Shown here piece by piece: positions 7,561 to 15,621 of a DNA stretch of 64,000 nt. The DNA is from Prauserella_A sp040645195. Lineage in GTDB: Bacteria; Actinomycetota; Actinomycetes; Mycobacteriales; Pseudonocardiaceae. The DNA lies in the NCBI RefSeq assembly GCF_040645195.1, contig NZ_JBEYXW010000003.1:62001-126000 (forward strand), written 5' to 3'. Each line of letters opens with the position of its first letter. Position 1 is the stretch's first letter. The notes under the pieces were generated by a model. The model was not told where the DNA came from. It made no database searches and saw nothing but the letters and a program-made list of their open reading frames with translations. Made by a program: the position numbers and the translations under genes.

Positions 7561-9014
7561 AGCACCGCCCCTGCCAGCAGGACCAGCGGCAGCGAACCGA
7601 GCCACACCGTCGTGGTGATGCCGGACCAGCCGCGGATGGCCGCCGCACCGTCGAGTCCAGTGAACCTCGTGACGACCCAGAAATACGAGTCGTTGAAGTA
7701 GCTGAACACCATCGAGCCCGCACAGCACGCGAGCGCGGCCGCCAGCGGGGACACACCGAGCCCGGCGACCAGCGGCGCCGTGACGGATGCGGCGGTGATC
7801 ATCGCGACCGTGCCCGAGCCCTGCGCGAGCCGCACCAGGGTCGCGATCAGGAACGGCACCAGCGCCCCTGGCAGGTTCCAGGAGGCGATGGTCGCGGCGA
7901 GCTCGTCACCGACGCCGGTGTCCCTCAGGACCTGACCGAACGCGCCGCCCGCCCCGGTGATGAGGATGATCAGGCCGGCCGAGGAAGCAGCCTGCGAGAG
8001 CCAGTCGGCGACCTGGTTCCGGGTCGTCACGCGGGGCAACAGGACGTAAACCGCGAGAACGAGCCCGATCAGCAGGGCCACGACCGGGCTACCGACGAAC
8101 GACAGCACACCCGCGACCGGTGACGGCTCGTAGTCGTCACCACTGAGCACACCCTGTGCGTTACGGTCGACGGCCGCCGCCACGGTGTTGGCGACAATGA
8201 GCAGGAGCGGGACGAGCAGCGGCAACGCGGCCACCCAGGCCGACATCCGGCGTCCCTGCTCGGCGCCGTCGTCTCCGTCTTTGTCGTCTCCGTCGCCCGC
8301 CTCGCCGGCCGACGCGCTGACCTGGCCGGACGGGGTGACGGCGGCGCGCGTGCCGGCGGAGCCGTAGACCTCGGCTCGCACGCTGGGCAGCAGGTGCTCC
8401 TCCTCCAGGCGCGGGCCGACCCACCGGGCGTAGACCACGACGAGCGGCAGCAGCACTACCGAGAAGATCAGGCCGACGAGGATGAGACCGCCGATGTCGG
8501 CGCCGAGGATGCCGGCGACGCCGAGCGGCCCCGGGGTGGGCGGGACCAGGTGGTGCGTGAGCGTCATCCCGCAGCCGAGTGCGAGCGCGAGCGTCACGTA
8601 GCCCGCGCGCTTGCGCCGCGCGATCGAACGGGCCAGCGGGTTCATGATCACGTAGCCGGAGTCGCAGAACACCGGAATGGACACGAGCGCACCTGTGCCA
8701 GCCATCGCCCACGGCTCCCGGCCCTTACCGAGCGCCCGGACGAACGCTCTGGCCAGCGCATCCGCGGCTCCGGACACCTCCAGGATCTTGCCGACACCGA
8801 CACCGAGCCCGATGACGATGCCGATAGCACCGAGGGTGGAACCGAATCCATCGGTGATCGACTCCAGGATGGCTGTCATCGGTTGACCGGCGACGAAGCC
8901 GGTCAGCAGCGCGGCGACGAGCAGCGCGACGAACGCGTCGAGCCGGGTGCGCAGCACGATCAGCACAATGGCGCCGATCCCGAGTACGAGCGCAGCCAGC
9001 AGCTGAAGATCCAC
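7557..9014 (-). CDS. GntP family acid-sugar permease
   Basis: A 485-residue membrane protein with about 12-14 hydrophobic segments and GntP-family features (VGVGKILEVSGAAD, HHLVPPTPGPLGVAG, AGSMVFSYFNDSYFW). GntP transporters bring in gluconate-like acids with protons; here the likely cargo is threonate, erythronate or a similar four-carbon acid. GTG 9014 was chosen because AGGAGGA ends 4 bases upstream. A long charged, low-complexity cytoplasmic loop (rich in Gly/Asp, around 8270-8330) interrupts the fold between membrane blocks. It is the first gene of the operon with the kinase, dehydrogenase and DeoR regulator. Confidence 0.92.
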   Translation of the reverse strand: MDLQLLAALVLGIGAIVLIVLRTRLDAFVALLVAALLTGFVAGQPMTAILESITDGFGSTLGAIGIVIGLGVGVGKILEVSGAADALARAFVRALGKGREPWAMAGTGALVSIPVFCDSGYVIMNPLARSIARRKRAGYVTLALALGCGMTLTHHLVPPTPGPLGVAGILGADIGGLILVGLIFSVVLLPLVVVYARWVGPRLEEEHLLPSVRAEVYGSAGTRAAVTPSGQVSASAGEAGDGDDKDGDDGAEQGRRMSAWVAALPLLVPLLLIVANTVAAAVDRNAQGVLSGDDYEPSPVAGVLSFVGSPVVALLIGLVLAVYVLLPRVTTRNQVADWLSQAASSAGLIILITGAGGAFGQVLRDTGVGDELAATIASWNLPGALVPFLIATLVRLAQGSGTVAMITAASVTAPLVAGLGVSPLAAALACCAGSMVFSYFNDSYFWVVTRFTGLDGAAAIRGWSGITTTVWLGSLPLVLLAGAVL

Positions 9015-9094
9015 GGTGATCCTCCTTGGCCGTTGGGCGGAGGGGCCATCATGCACGGACACAGCTGCGCATAACAAGCACTTTGGTCGACGAA

Positions 9095-9118
9095 GTTGAC
9101 AAGACTGAGCAAGTCAAC
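9095..9118. promoter_or_regulatory. Inverted repeat GTTGAC-N12-GTCAAC upstream of gntP operon
   Basis: A 6-base perfect inverted repeat sits 81 bases upstream of the gntP start and about 80 bases before the divergent acyl-CoA synthetase gene. It is a possible DeoR operator or promoter element (its plus strand contains TTGACA). The spacer does not continue the symmetry, so the assignment is weak. Confidence 0.35.
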
Positions 9119-9197
9119 CGACCGATATGGGGGTTTCGGTAGTGACCTTCGCCACATAGGGTGGGTGCCCTCAATGACGAGGTGAGGGAGGATTGCG

Positions 9198-11054
9198 TTG
9201 TCGTTGTCATCTGTGGCCCGGAGAACGTCTGTCGCGAGCGAGACCGAGGGCCTCACCATTCCCGTTCTGCTGCGTCGCAACGCCACCGAATTCGGAGCCA
9301 AGCCGGCGCTCACCTCACTCGACGCCGCGAGCAGTCCGACACTGACCTGGGGACAGCTCCGCGACGAGATCGCCGCCGTGTCGCGCGGGCTCGCCGATCT
9401 CGGACTGGCCGCGGGTCAGCGCATGATCATCATGGCGCCCAGCCGTCCCGAGCATCTGATCGCCGATCTCGCGGCCACCCATCTCGGCGCCATCCCGTGC
9501 ACGGCGTACTCGACCCTCAGCAGCGAGCAGATCGCCTACGTCGTGAACCACAGCGCGGCGCCGATCGCCGTGCTCGGTGGCCCCGACGAGCTCGAACGCT
9601 GGTTACCGGTACTGGACCAGCTGCCCAACCTCGAGCACATCGTCGTCATGGACGCCAGCACGCTGCCGGAGGACGACGACCGCTTCCGCACATTCGCGGA
9701 CGTGCGCGCGCGTGGCGCAGCCCGGCATGCCGAGGAGCCGGAGGTGTTCGAATGGACCGCCGACGCCATCGAGCCCGACGATCCACTGGCGATGATCTAC
9801 ACCTCGGGCACGACCGGAGTGCCGAAAGGTGTCGTGCTCTCCCACCGCAACGCCATCCATGAGGCACTCGCCGTGCATTCGCTGCACTGCAGCCCCATGC
9901 ACATGAAGAACATCGCCTACCTGCCGCTGGCACACATCGCCGAACGGGAGCTGTCGATCTACATGCCGATCGTCTACGCCGGACACGTGCACACGCTGGC
10001 CGATCCGCAGGCCATCGTCAGCGCGCTGGCCCAGGTGCGTCCGGACGGTTTCTTCGGTGTGCCCAGGGTGTGGGAGAAGATGGCCGCCGGGCTGAAGATG
10101 ATGCTGGCCGGTGTCCCCGAAGAGCGGCGCACCGCTCTGCTCGAGGCCAATGAGCTGCTGCAGGAGGGTTACCGGCTGCGCGGTGCGGGCAAGGAGGTGC
10201 CGGCCGAGCTCGCCGCGAGGATCGCCGAGGCCGACCGGACGGTGCTGGCACCGGTGCGACAGTTACTGGGTCTGGACAATCTTTGCGTGCCATCCAGTGG
10301 TGCCGCCGCGCTTCCGGTGGAGGTGCTGTACTTCATCGCCGGGCTCGGCGTCGAGATCCAGGAGGTCTGGGGACTCTCGGAGACCACCGGCGCCGCCACG
10401 TCGAACACCGCGGGCGCCTGCAAGCCGGGCACGGTCGGCCGCCCGGTCGCCGACGTCGAGGTCCGGACCGGTGACGACGGTGAGCTGTTCGTCCGCGGCC
10501 CCATCGTCTTCCTCGGCTACCTGCAGGACGACGGCTCCATCCAGCCGGCGACCGATGCCGGTGGCTGGTTCGCCACGGGCGACATCGGGACCATCGACGA
10601 CGATGGGTTCGTGACCATCACCGACCGCAAGAAGGAGCTGATCATCACGGCCGGCGGCAAGAACATCGCACCGACCAGGATCGAGAGCCTGCTCAAGGAG
10701 CATCCGCTCATCGGGCATGCGGTGGCGATCGGCGACAACCGGCCCTACATCACGGCACTGATCGTGCTCGACGACGAGGCGGCACCGGCATGGGCCGCCG
10801 CGAAGGGCATCGAGGGTGCCGCCGGGGCAGAGCCGGCCACGCTCGCGGCGCATCCCGACGTGCGAGCCGAGATCGACCGGGCCGTCGAGTCCGCCAACCA
10901 CCGGCTCGCCAGAGCCGAGCAGGTGAAGCGTTACCACCTAGTCGCCAGCGCGTGGACGCCGGAGAGCGGCGAGCTGACTCCCACCCTCAAGCTCAAGCGG
11001 CGCATCATCACGCAGCGCTACGAATCCGAGATAGCCACCCTCTACGACGCGTGA
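9198..11054 (+). CDS. Long-chain acyl-CoA synthetase (AMP-binding, FadD15-like)
   Basis: A 618-residue adenylate-forming ligase. The P-loop YTSGTTGVPKG (about residues 199-209), the A5 motif WGLSETTG and the A7/A8 region GWFATGDIGTIDDDGFVTITDRKKELI are intact, as is a C-terminal catalytic lysine in the LTPTLKLKR segment. Its overall length and motifs match long-chain fatty acyl-CoA synthetases, which activate fatty acids with ATP and CoA at the inner membrane surface. The TTG start is preceded by GAGGTGAGGGAGG. It is monocistronic; a long palindrome follows the stop. Confidence 0.93.
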   Translation: MSLSSVARRTSVASETEGLTIPVLLRRNATEFGAKPALTSLDAASSPTLTWGQLRDEIAAVSRGLADLGLAAGQRMIIMAPSRPEHLIADLAATHLGAIPCTAYSTLSSEQIAYVVNHSAAPIAVLGGPDELERWLPVLDQLPNLEHIVVMDASTLPEDDDRFRTFADVRARGAARHAEEPEVFEWTADAIEPDDPLAMIYTSGTTGVPKGVVLSHRNAIHEALAVHSLHCSPMHMKNIAYLPLAHIAERELSIYMPIVYAGHVHTLADPQAIVSALAQVRPDGFFGVPRVWEKMAAGLKMMLAGVPEERRTALLEANELLQEGYRLRGAGKEVPAELAARIAEADRTVLAPVRQLLGLDNLCVPSSGAAALPVEVLYFIAGLGVEIQEVWGLSETTGAATSNTAGACKPGTVGRPVADVEVRTGDDGELFVRGPIVFLGYLQDDGSIQPATDAGGWFATGDIGTIDDDGFVTITDRKKELIITAGGKNIAPTRIESLLKEHPLIGHAVAIGDNRPYITALIVLDDEAAPAWAAAKGIEGAAGAEPATLAAHPDVRAEIDRAVESANHRLARAEQVKRYHLVASAWTPESGELTPTLKLKRRIITQRYESEIATLYDA

Positions 11055-11060
11055 GTAAAC

Positions 11061-11115
11061 GTCCCCCAAGGCCACCTTGGTCGCATTGAATGCAACCAAG
11101 GTGGCCTTGGGGGAC
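11061..11115. repeat. Long perfect-type palindrome, copy 1 of a dispersed repeat
   Basis: Two 27-base arms with one mismatch are separated by a single base. The left arm begins GTCCCCCAAGGCCACCTTGG. It lies between two convergent genes, so as RNA it would fold into a very stable hairpin and could terminate transcription in both directions. A nearly identical palindrome occurs at 43794-43842 in a divergent spacer, so it belongs to a dispersed repeat family and is not just a local terminator. Confidence 0.9.
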
Positions 11116-11135
11116 AACTCAGTCGTTACGCAGTG

Positions 11136-12044
11136 TCACGCGCTGCGCAGCGGTGGCGCGGTAGCGGTACCCGTCCACTTGCGCAGGCGTGGTGGGACCC
11201 GCTTCTCCAGCCCGTAGGGCTCGAGGTGTGCGCTGAACACCTCGTCGAACGCGCGCTGCACGCTGTCGGAATCCCACACCTCCCGCTCGAGAATCGGCGC
11301 CTTCAGATACGGCTGGCCCACAATGTGCAGCTGTGGGCCGTTGCACCGGATGAGCTGTCCGGTGATGCCCTGCGCCCCGTCGCCCAGCAGGAACAGCACC
11401 ACCGGCGCGATCCGTGCCGGGGTGCGATCAGGCGGGCAGTTGCGCAGCGACCGTTCCGACTTCCAGACCATCCGGGTGTGCGCCAGTGGGCACACCGCGT
11501 TCACGCGGATGCCGACGTCCTCCATGTCCAGCGCCCACGAGTACGTCAGCGAGGCGACCGCTCCCTTGCTTGCCGCATACGTGCCGAGCTTGCGCTGCCC
11601 CAGGGACGCCCCCGAGGAGATGTTGACGATCGAACCGCCGTTGCCGCCGGCGACCATGGCCTGCGCCGCCGCCATCCCGGTGTAGATCACGCCGAGAACA
11701 TTGGTCTCGACCAGCTCGCGAACCCGGCTGGGATCCTCCTGCCAGGGCAGTGCCTCGTAGTTGACCCCTGCGTTGTTGACCAATCCGTCGACACCGCCGA
11801 ACTCGGCTCCGCACAGGTCGATGATCGCCCGCGCCTGCTCCGGATCGGCGACGTTGTGTCCACTGGCGACGGCACGACCACCGTGCGCCCTGATGTTCGC
11901 CGCGGTCGCTTCGGCGAGTTCGGCGTCCACATCGTTCACCACCACGGCGGCGCCTGCCTGCGCCGCGTGCACAGCAAAGGCTTCCCCGAGCCCCCGCCCC
12001 GCACCTGTCACCACCACGGCCTTGCCATCGAGCAGCTTGTCCAT
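11136..12044 (-). CDS. SDR family oxidoreductase
   Basis: A 302-residue classical short-chain dehydrogenase: TGAGRGLG at residues 13-20, NNAG at 90-93, NISSG around 141-145 and YAASK with Tyr156 and Lys160. It resembles the FabG/peroxisomal multifunctional type-2 SDR branch (TGAGRGLGEAFA), often acting on hydroxyacyl-CoA or steroid-like substrates. A ~60-residue C-terminal extension beyond the core may be an interaction region. ATG 12044 has GGGAGA 6 bases upstream. It is convergent with the acyl-CoA synthetase gene, and both may serve lipid metabolism. Confidence 0.9.
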   Translation of the reverse strand: MDKLLDGKAVVVTGAGRGLGEAFAVHAAQAGAAVVVNDVDAELAEATAANIRAHGGRAVASGHNVADPEQARAIIDLCGAEFGGVDGLVNNAGVNYEALPWQEDPSRVRELVETNVLGVIYTGMAAAQAMVAGGNGGSIVNISSGASLGQRKLGTYAASKGAVASLTYSWALDMEDVGIRVNAVCPLAHTRMVWKSERSLRNCPPDRTPARIAPVVLFLLGDGAQGITGQLIRCNGPQLHIVGQPYLKAPILEREVWDSDSVQRAFDEVFSAHLEPYGLEKRVPPRLRKWTGTATAPPLRSA

Positions 12045-12382
12045 TGTTTCTCCCACCGCCAGCACCGAGCTGAACTCGGTCCCTCCACTGCATCTGGCCT
12101 CTTCCAGTGTTGGTCACGTGGGATGGTTCGGCGCGGCAGTACGCGCCGAACGGTGTACTCACTGCGCCGAACGAGGCCCCAGCGATCGGCTGGGGGAAAC
12201 TGCCGGGCTGTCACGTGACTCTGAGTAGCCCCGTACGTTGGTCCGAAGCACACAGGCCGGGGAGCTGCGCCATTAGTCCGATCAGGGCAACGTTTTCAGT
12301 TCGTCTCCCTTTAGCCGGCGTGATACCTACCGTTGGGTTGGGCATTGCACGTAGTAATCGATTCGGCACAGGGTGACACTAG
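12045..12382. other. 338-base spacer between SDR and MFS genes with repeated motifs
   Basis: No convincing gene is seen here. The spacer holds the inverted repeat GTTCGGCGC-N8-GCGCCGAAC (12126-12151), a third copy GCGCCGAAC at 12164-12172, and the perfect 10-base palindrome GTCACGTGAC at 12210-12219. These are probably regulatory sites for one or both flanking divergent genes. Confidence 0.5.
12126..12172. promoter_or_regulatory. Triple GCGCCGAAC half-site cluster
   Basis: Two half-sites form a perfect 9-base inverted repeat with an 8-base spacer, and a third half-site follows in direct orientation 12 bases later. This arrangement is typical of a dimeric repressor site with an extra half-site. 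The regulator is unknown. Confidence 0.5.
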
Positions 12383-13603
12383 TTGGGAACGAGCACGGCG
12401 CCGCGGCTGAGCACGGCGCTCCGCAACCGGGAGTTCCGTGCGCTCTGGGCTGCCGAGGCTCAGTCGGTGGCAGGCGACCATCTGACCACCGTCGCACTGG
12501 CGATTCTCGTCTACAGCCGCACGGGCTCCGCACTGTGGACCGCGGTGGTCTACGCCTTGACGTTCCTGCCCGCTCTGGTCGGCGGGCTCGGACTGGCGCA
12601 GCTCGCCGACAGGTTCCCACGCCGCACCGTACTCGTGAGCTGCGCGCTGCTCCAGGCATTGCTGGTCGGCGGAATGGCGATACCCGGCGCGCCGCTTGCG
12701 TTGCTGTGCCTGCTGATCGTGCTGGTGCGACTGGTGGGTGCCCCGGTCAACGCCGCACAGAACGCGCTGACCCGGGAGGTGTTCATCGACGACGAGGTCT
12801 ATTTGCGGAGCCAGGACCTGCGTGGCATCACCACGAACATCGCCATGCTGGCCGGACTGGCCGGCGGTGGCGTGCTCGTCACGGCGTTCGGCCCGTCATG
12901 GGCACTGGCGCTCGACGCGTTCACCTTCGTCATCGCCGCCGCCGTCGTCCGGCTGAGCGTGCGCTGGCGCCCGGCCGCCGGCAATCCCGACGAGGCGTGG
13001 TTCGGCGCCGCTCGGTGGGTCTTCGGGCAACGCAGGCTCCGTATCCTCATCGCCTTCTCGTGGCTGGTGGGCCTCGCGGTGGTTCCCGAAGGGCTCGCCG
13101 CTCCACTTGCGCATCAGATCGGTGCCGCCGAGCACGCCGTCGGCTGGCTGCTCGCGGCAGATCCCGTCGGGTTCATCGTGGGCGTGTTCGTGCTCTCGCG
13201 GTTCGTCTCCGCGGAGAACCGGCGGCGGTACATGGGGTTGCTGGCGATCGCCGCCTCGGGCGTGCTGATCGCGTTCGTCCTGGAGCCGAACCTGCCGTTC
13301 GCTCTGCTCCTGCTGGCACTCGCCGGCGCCGCGGGCGCCTACATCGTCACCGTGGGCGCCACGTTCATCACCTGGGTGCCCAACGAGCTGCGCGGCGGCG
13401 CGGGTGGCTTGTACCGCACGGGGCTGCGCGTCGCGCAGGGAGTGGGTGTCGCGCTCGGCGGAGTCCTCACCGAGTGGGTGGGCTCCGCGACCACGGCCAT
13501 CGCGCTGGCCGGCTTCGCCGGGGTTGTTCTCACCGTGCCCGTCGCCTTTTCCTGGGCACGTATCCATGCCGCGCCCGGCGGTACCGCCGCTGGGCATGCC
13601 TGA
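12383..13603 (+). CDS. MFS transporter (enterobactin exporter EntS-like)
   Basis: A 406-residue major facilitator with 12 predicted membrane segments. It opens with LRNREFRALWAAEAQSVAGD and carries the loop motif LADRFPRRTVL, as in the EntS/DHA3 branch (MFS_3). Such proteins export siderophores, macrolides or other small molecules; no substrate can be assigned here. The TTG start at 12383 has CAGGG upstream, but the frame leaves few alternatives. It is convergent with the hexapeptide minigene array on the opposite strand. Confidence 0.85.
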   Translation: MGTSTAPRLSTALRNREFRALWAAEAQSVAGDHLTTVALAILVYSRTGSALWTAVVYALTFLPALVGGLGLAQLADRFPRRTVLVSCALLQALLVGGMAIPGAPLALLCLLIVLVRLVGAPVNAAQNALTREVFIDDEVYLRSQDLRGITTNIAMLAGLAGGGVLVTAFGPSWALALDAFTFVIAAAVVRLSVRWRPAAGNPDEAWFGAARWVFGQRRLRILIAFSWLVGLAVVPEGLAAPLAHQIGAAEHAVGWLLAADPVGFIVGVFVLSRFVSAENRRRYMGLLAIAASGVLIAFVLEPNLPFALLLLALAGAAGAYIVTVGATFITWVPNELRGGAGGLYRTGLRVAQGVGVALGGVLTEWVGSATTAIALAGFAGVVLTVPVAFSWARIHAAPGGTAAGHA

Positions 13604-13628
13604 CCGGAAAATGCGAATACAGCTTGCG

Positions 13629-13649
13629 TCAGAAGTCACGACCGGACAT
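13629..13649 (-). CDS. Hexapeptide minigene 1, MSGRDF
   Basis: ATG TCC GGT CGT GAC TTC TGA. AGGAGG lies 11 bases upstream of the ATG. It is the last unit of the array in the direction of transcription, 26 bases from the end of the convergent MFS gene. Too short for any gene finder. Confidence 0.65.
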   Translation of the reverse strand: MSGRDF

Positions 13650-13724
13650 GACCACAACCCCTCCTGCCATTCGAACATGATTGCGAAAAAAGTGACTACG
13701 CGTGTTCATTACTACTGTTAGTAC

Positions 13725-13745
13725 TCAGAAGTCGCGACCCGCCAC
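13725..13745 (-). CDS. Hexapeptide minigene 2, MAGRDF
   Basis: GTG GCG GGT CGC GAC TTC TGA. It is preceded by AAGGAGGTGA, a full match to the 16S rRNA 3' end, at ideal spacing (7 bases after GGAGG). This is the strongest ribosome binding site of the array. Confidence 0.65.
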   Translation of the reverse strand: MAGRDF

Positions 13746-13796
13746 GATGTCACCTCCTTAACGATTGCTAACGAATTTCCATCAACGCCAGGTATC

Positions 13797-13817
13797 TCAG
13801 AAATCACGACCAGTCAC
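13797..13817 (-). CDS. Hexapeptide minigene 3, MTGRDF
   Basis: GTG ACT GGT CGT GAT TTC TGA. AAGGAGGTG lies upstream with 8 bases between GGAGG and the start. Both wobble positions of Arg and Asp differ from unit 2 without changing the residues. Confidence 0.65.
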   Translation of the reverse strand: MTGRDF

Positions 13818-13868
13818 CGGAAACACCTCCTTCACCTGAGCTGCCAACAGCGTTCACTTGGAGCACTA

Positions 13869-13889
13869 TCAGAAATCACGACCGGACAC
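13869..13889 (-). CDS. Hexapeptide minigene 4, MSGRDF
   Basis: GTG TCC GGT CGT GAT TTC TGA. GGAGGTG lies upstream, with 6 bases between GGAGG and the GTG. The peptide is identical to units 1 and 5 but uses a different start and Asp codon from unit 1. Confidence 0.65.
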   Translation of the reverse strand: MSGRDF

Positions 13890-13939
13890 GGTGCACCTCC
13901 ATTGCCAGCAGAATCCGATGAGCCTGTGTTTTTTCTAGA

Positions 13940-13960
13940 TCAGAAGTCGCGACCAGACAA
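13940..13960 (-). CDS. Hexapeptide minigene 5, MSGRDF
   Basis: TTG TCT GGT CGC GAC TTC TGA. GGAGGTG lies upstream with 9 bases between GGAGG and the TTG. It is the first unit in the direction of transcription. Serine is encoded by TCT here but by TCC in units 1 and 4. Confidence 0.6.
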   Translation of the reverse strand: MSGRDF

Positions 13961-14144
13961 GGGAGAACACCTCCGATCGCCTAGTTGCCGGAATCATCGC
14001 CCGCCGACGCTACAGCCGGCGTCCTCGCCACACGACGGTTCTCGCGCGGTGAGATGATACCTGCTGTGTGGAGTGTCGCGTTCTGTCGCGGACTCCGCAG
14101 AGCGTACTTAATGACCATGACGCACACCTTGGGAGGTTTGGCGA

Positions 14145-15551
14145 GTGCCGCTCACGCCTCACGATCGGCGTCAGCCGGCGCCCTCCAGCCCAAGTGAGCC
14201 GACGCTGCCCGATCCCAGCGGCAACGGCGCCGTGACCGGGCAGGCCCCGCCTGGCGAAGGCACCGGCGGGACACCGGCCACGCGGCACGGGATCATCGCT
14301 CGGATCAGGGCATGGGCGCTATGGCGCAGGCCCAAGCGGTTCATCGTGTTCTTGCTCCTGATGGAGCTCGCGGCGGTGGTCGGGTTCGCTGCGGCCTTCA
14401 CGGTTGCGGCGACGCCCGACGGCACGGACTGGCTCCGGTTCGCCATCCTGGCGGCGGGTGCCACCGTCCATATTCAGCTCACCCAGCGGCAGGAGGAACG
14501 CAGGCGCAACCGGACGAAGACGGTCCTCATCGACCTGATCGCTGTGTGGGTGTTCCCCGCCATCCTGGTGCTCCCGGCGACGCTGGCGGTGTTGCTCGTG
14601 GTGCTGATCCGGGTTCAGCGCTGGTTCACCGCGCGGCGGCCCCCGCACAACTTCATCTTCTCGTCCATTTCGCACAGTCTCGCCGCGGCGCTGGCCGGCC
14701 TGAGCTACGCCTCGCTCCACCCGCAGGACTGGCATTCGGTCACCGCACTGGGCTCGCTGCGCGAGTTTGGTCTAGTCCTCATAGCCGCAGCCGTGTACGA
14801 AGGCGTCCAGGTGCTCTACGTCGGTGGCATCCTCGCGCTCAGCGGGCCGCGTCCGACGGTGCGCACCGTGCTGGGCAGCAAGGCGGACAACCTGCTGGAG
14901 GCCATCACCACCGGCCTCGGCGCGGTGACGGCGGTGCTGCTCGTGACCATGCCACCGACGGTCGTGATCATGGCTGTGGTCACGGTGTTCTTCAACCGGC
15001 TCGCAGAGCTCGACCAGCTGCAGGACGACGTGGTCACCGACCCCAAGACGGGCCTGCTCAACATGCGCGGCTGGTCGGAATCCGCCGAACGGGCGCTCGA
15101 GCGCATCAGCCGCGCTGACGGCAACCTCGCCATGCTCATGATCGACCTGGACCACTTCAAGTGGATCAATGACAGCTTCGGCCATCCCGCGGGTGACGAC
15201 GTACTCGGCGCGGTGGCGAAGGCGCTGGGCGAGGTCACCAGGCCGGCCGACATCGTCGGCCGGTTCGGCGGCGAGGAGTTCCTCGTGCTGTTGCCCGACG
15301 CCGACGCGGCGGCAGCGCAGGTCGCCGCCGAGCGCGTGCGCAACACGATCGCGCACCTGCGCATCGACACCACCGACAAACGCGGCGCGCAGACCACGAT
15401 CACCGACCGCACCACCTCGATCGGCGTCGCGGTGTTCCCGCTCCACGCGGCGACACTCGCCAGCCTGATGCAAGCCGCCGACGCGGCTGTCTACGAGGCG
15501 AAGGAGAACGGTCGCAACCAGGTGCGCTTCGCGCGGCCGGTCACCCAGTAG
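14145..15551 (+). CDS. Membrane-anchored GGDEF diguanylate cyclase
   Basis: A 468-residue protein with a Pro/Gly-rich N-terminus, about six membrane segments between residues ~65 and ~290, and a C-terminal GGDEF domain. The active-site motif GGEEF is at residues 375-379, and an inhibitory I-site RPAD lies five residues before it, so the domain should make cyclic di-GMP and be product-inhibited. There is no EAL domain. The membrane part is a sensor with an unknown signal. The GTG start has GGGAGG 8 bases upstream. A hairpin follows the stop, so it is probably transcribed alone. Confidence 0.93.
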   Translation: MPLTPHDRRQPAPSSPSEPTLPDPSGNGAVTGQAPPGEGTGGTPATRHGIIARIRAWALWRRPKRFIVFLLLMELAAVVGFAAAFTVAATPDGTDWLRFAILAAGATVHIQLTQRQEERRRNRTKTVLIDLIAVWVFPAILVLPATLAVLLVVLIRVQRWFTARRPPHNFIFSSISHSLAAALAGLSYASLHPQDWHSVTALGSLREFGLVLIAAAVYEGVQVLYVGGILALSGPRPTVRTVLGSKADNLLEAITTGLGAVTAVLLVTMPPTVVIMAVVTVFFNRLAELDQLQDDVVTDPKTGLLNMRGWSESAERALERISRADGNLAMLMIDLDHFKWINDSFGHPAGDDVLGAVAKALGEVTRPADIVGRFGGEEFLVLLPDADAAAAQVAAERVRNTIAHLRIDTTDKRGAQTTITDRTTSIGVAVFPLHAATLASLMQAADAAVYEAKENGRNQVRFARPVTQ

Positions 15552-15567
15552 CCTGGCGCAGGCCCTA

Positions 15568-15585
15568 ATCCGGGGTTTCCCGGAT
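15568..15585 (+). terminator. Hairpin after the GGDEF gene
   Basis: ATCCGGG-GTTT-CCCGGAT: a perfect 7-base stem with a 4-base loop, 16 bases after the stop. There is no U-tract, as is common for actinobacterial terminators. Confidence 0.55.
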
Positions 15586-15621
15586 GCCACCCCCTGCCGA
15601 TCACTGCAATTCTTGGAGACC

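Larger units (their letters stand above)
13629..13960 (-). repeat. Tandem array of five hexapeptide minigenes
   Basis: Five repeats on the minus strand each consist of a Shine-Dalgarno sequence (AGGAGG or GGAGGTG), 5-10 spacer bases, a start codon, five codons and TGA. All five encode M-[S/T/A]-G-R-D-F. Stops lie at 13629, 13725, 13797, 13869 and 13940, so the period is 96, 72, 72 and 71 bases. Outside the SD and the peptide the sequences are only weakly alike. Within the peptide the Gly and Phe codons are constant, while Arg (CGT/CGC) and Asp (GAC/GAT) vary only at the third base and the start is ATG, GTG or TTG. That pattern points to selection on the peptide rather than on the DNA. Confidence 0.8.

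Noticed and set aside
11061..11115. Simple intrinsic terminator only
   Set aside because: The near-identical copy in a divergent spacer at 43794 shows that it belongs to a repeat family, although terminator use here remains possible.
13629..13960. CRISPR array
   Set aside because: The repeated core is only ~20 bases, includes a Shine-Dalgarno sequence at variable spacing, varies at codon third positions, and the intervals (96, 72, 72, 71) are too long and uneven; no cas genes are nearby.
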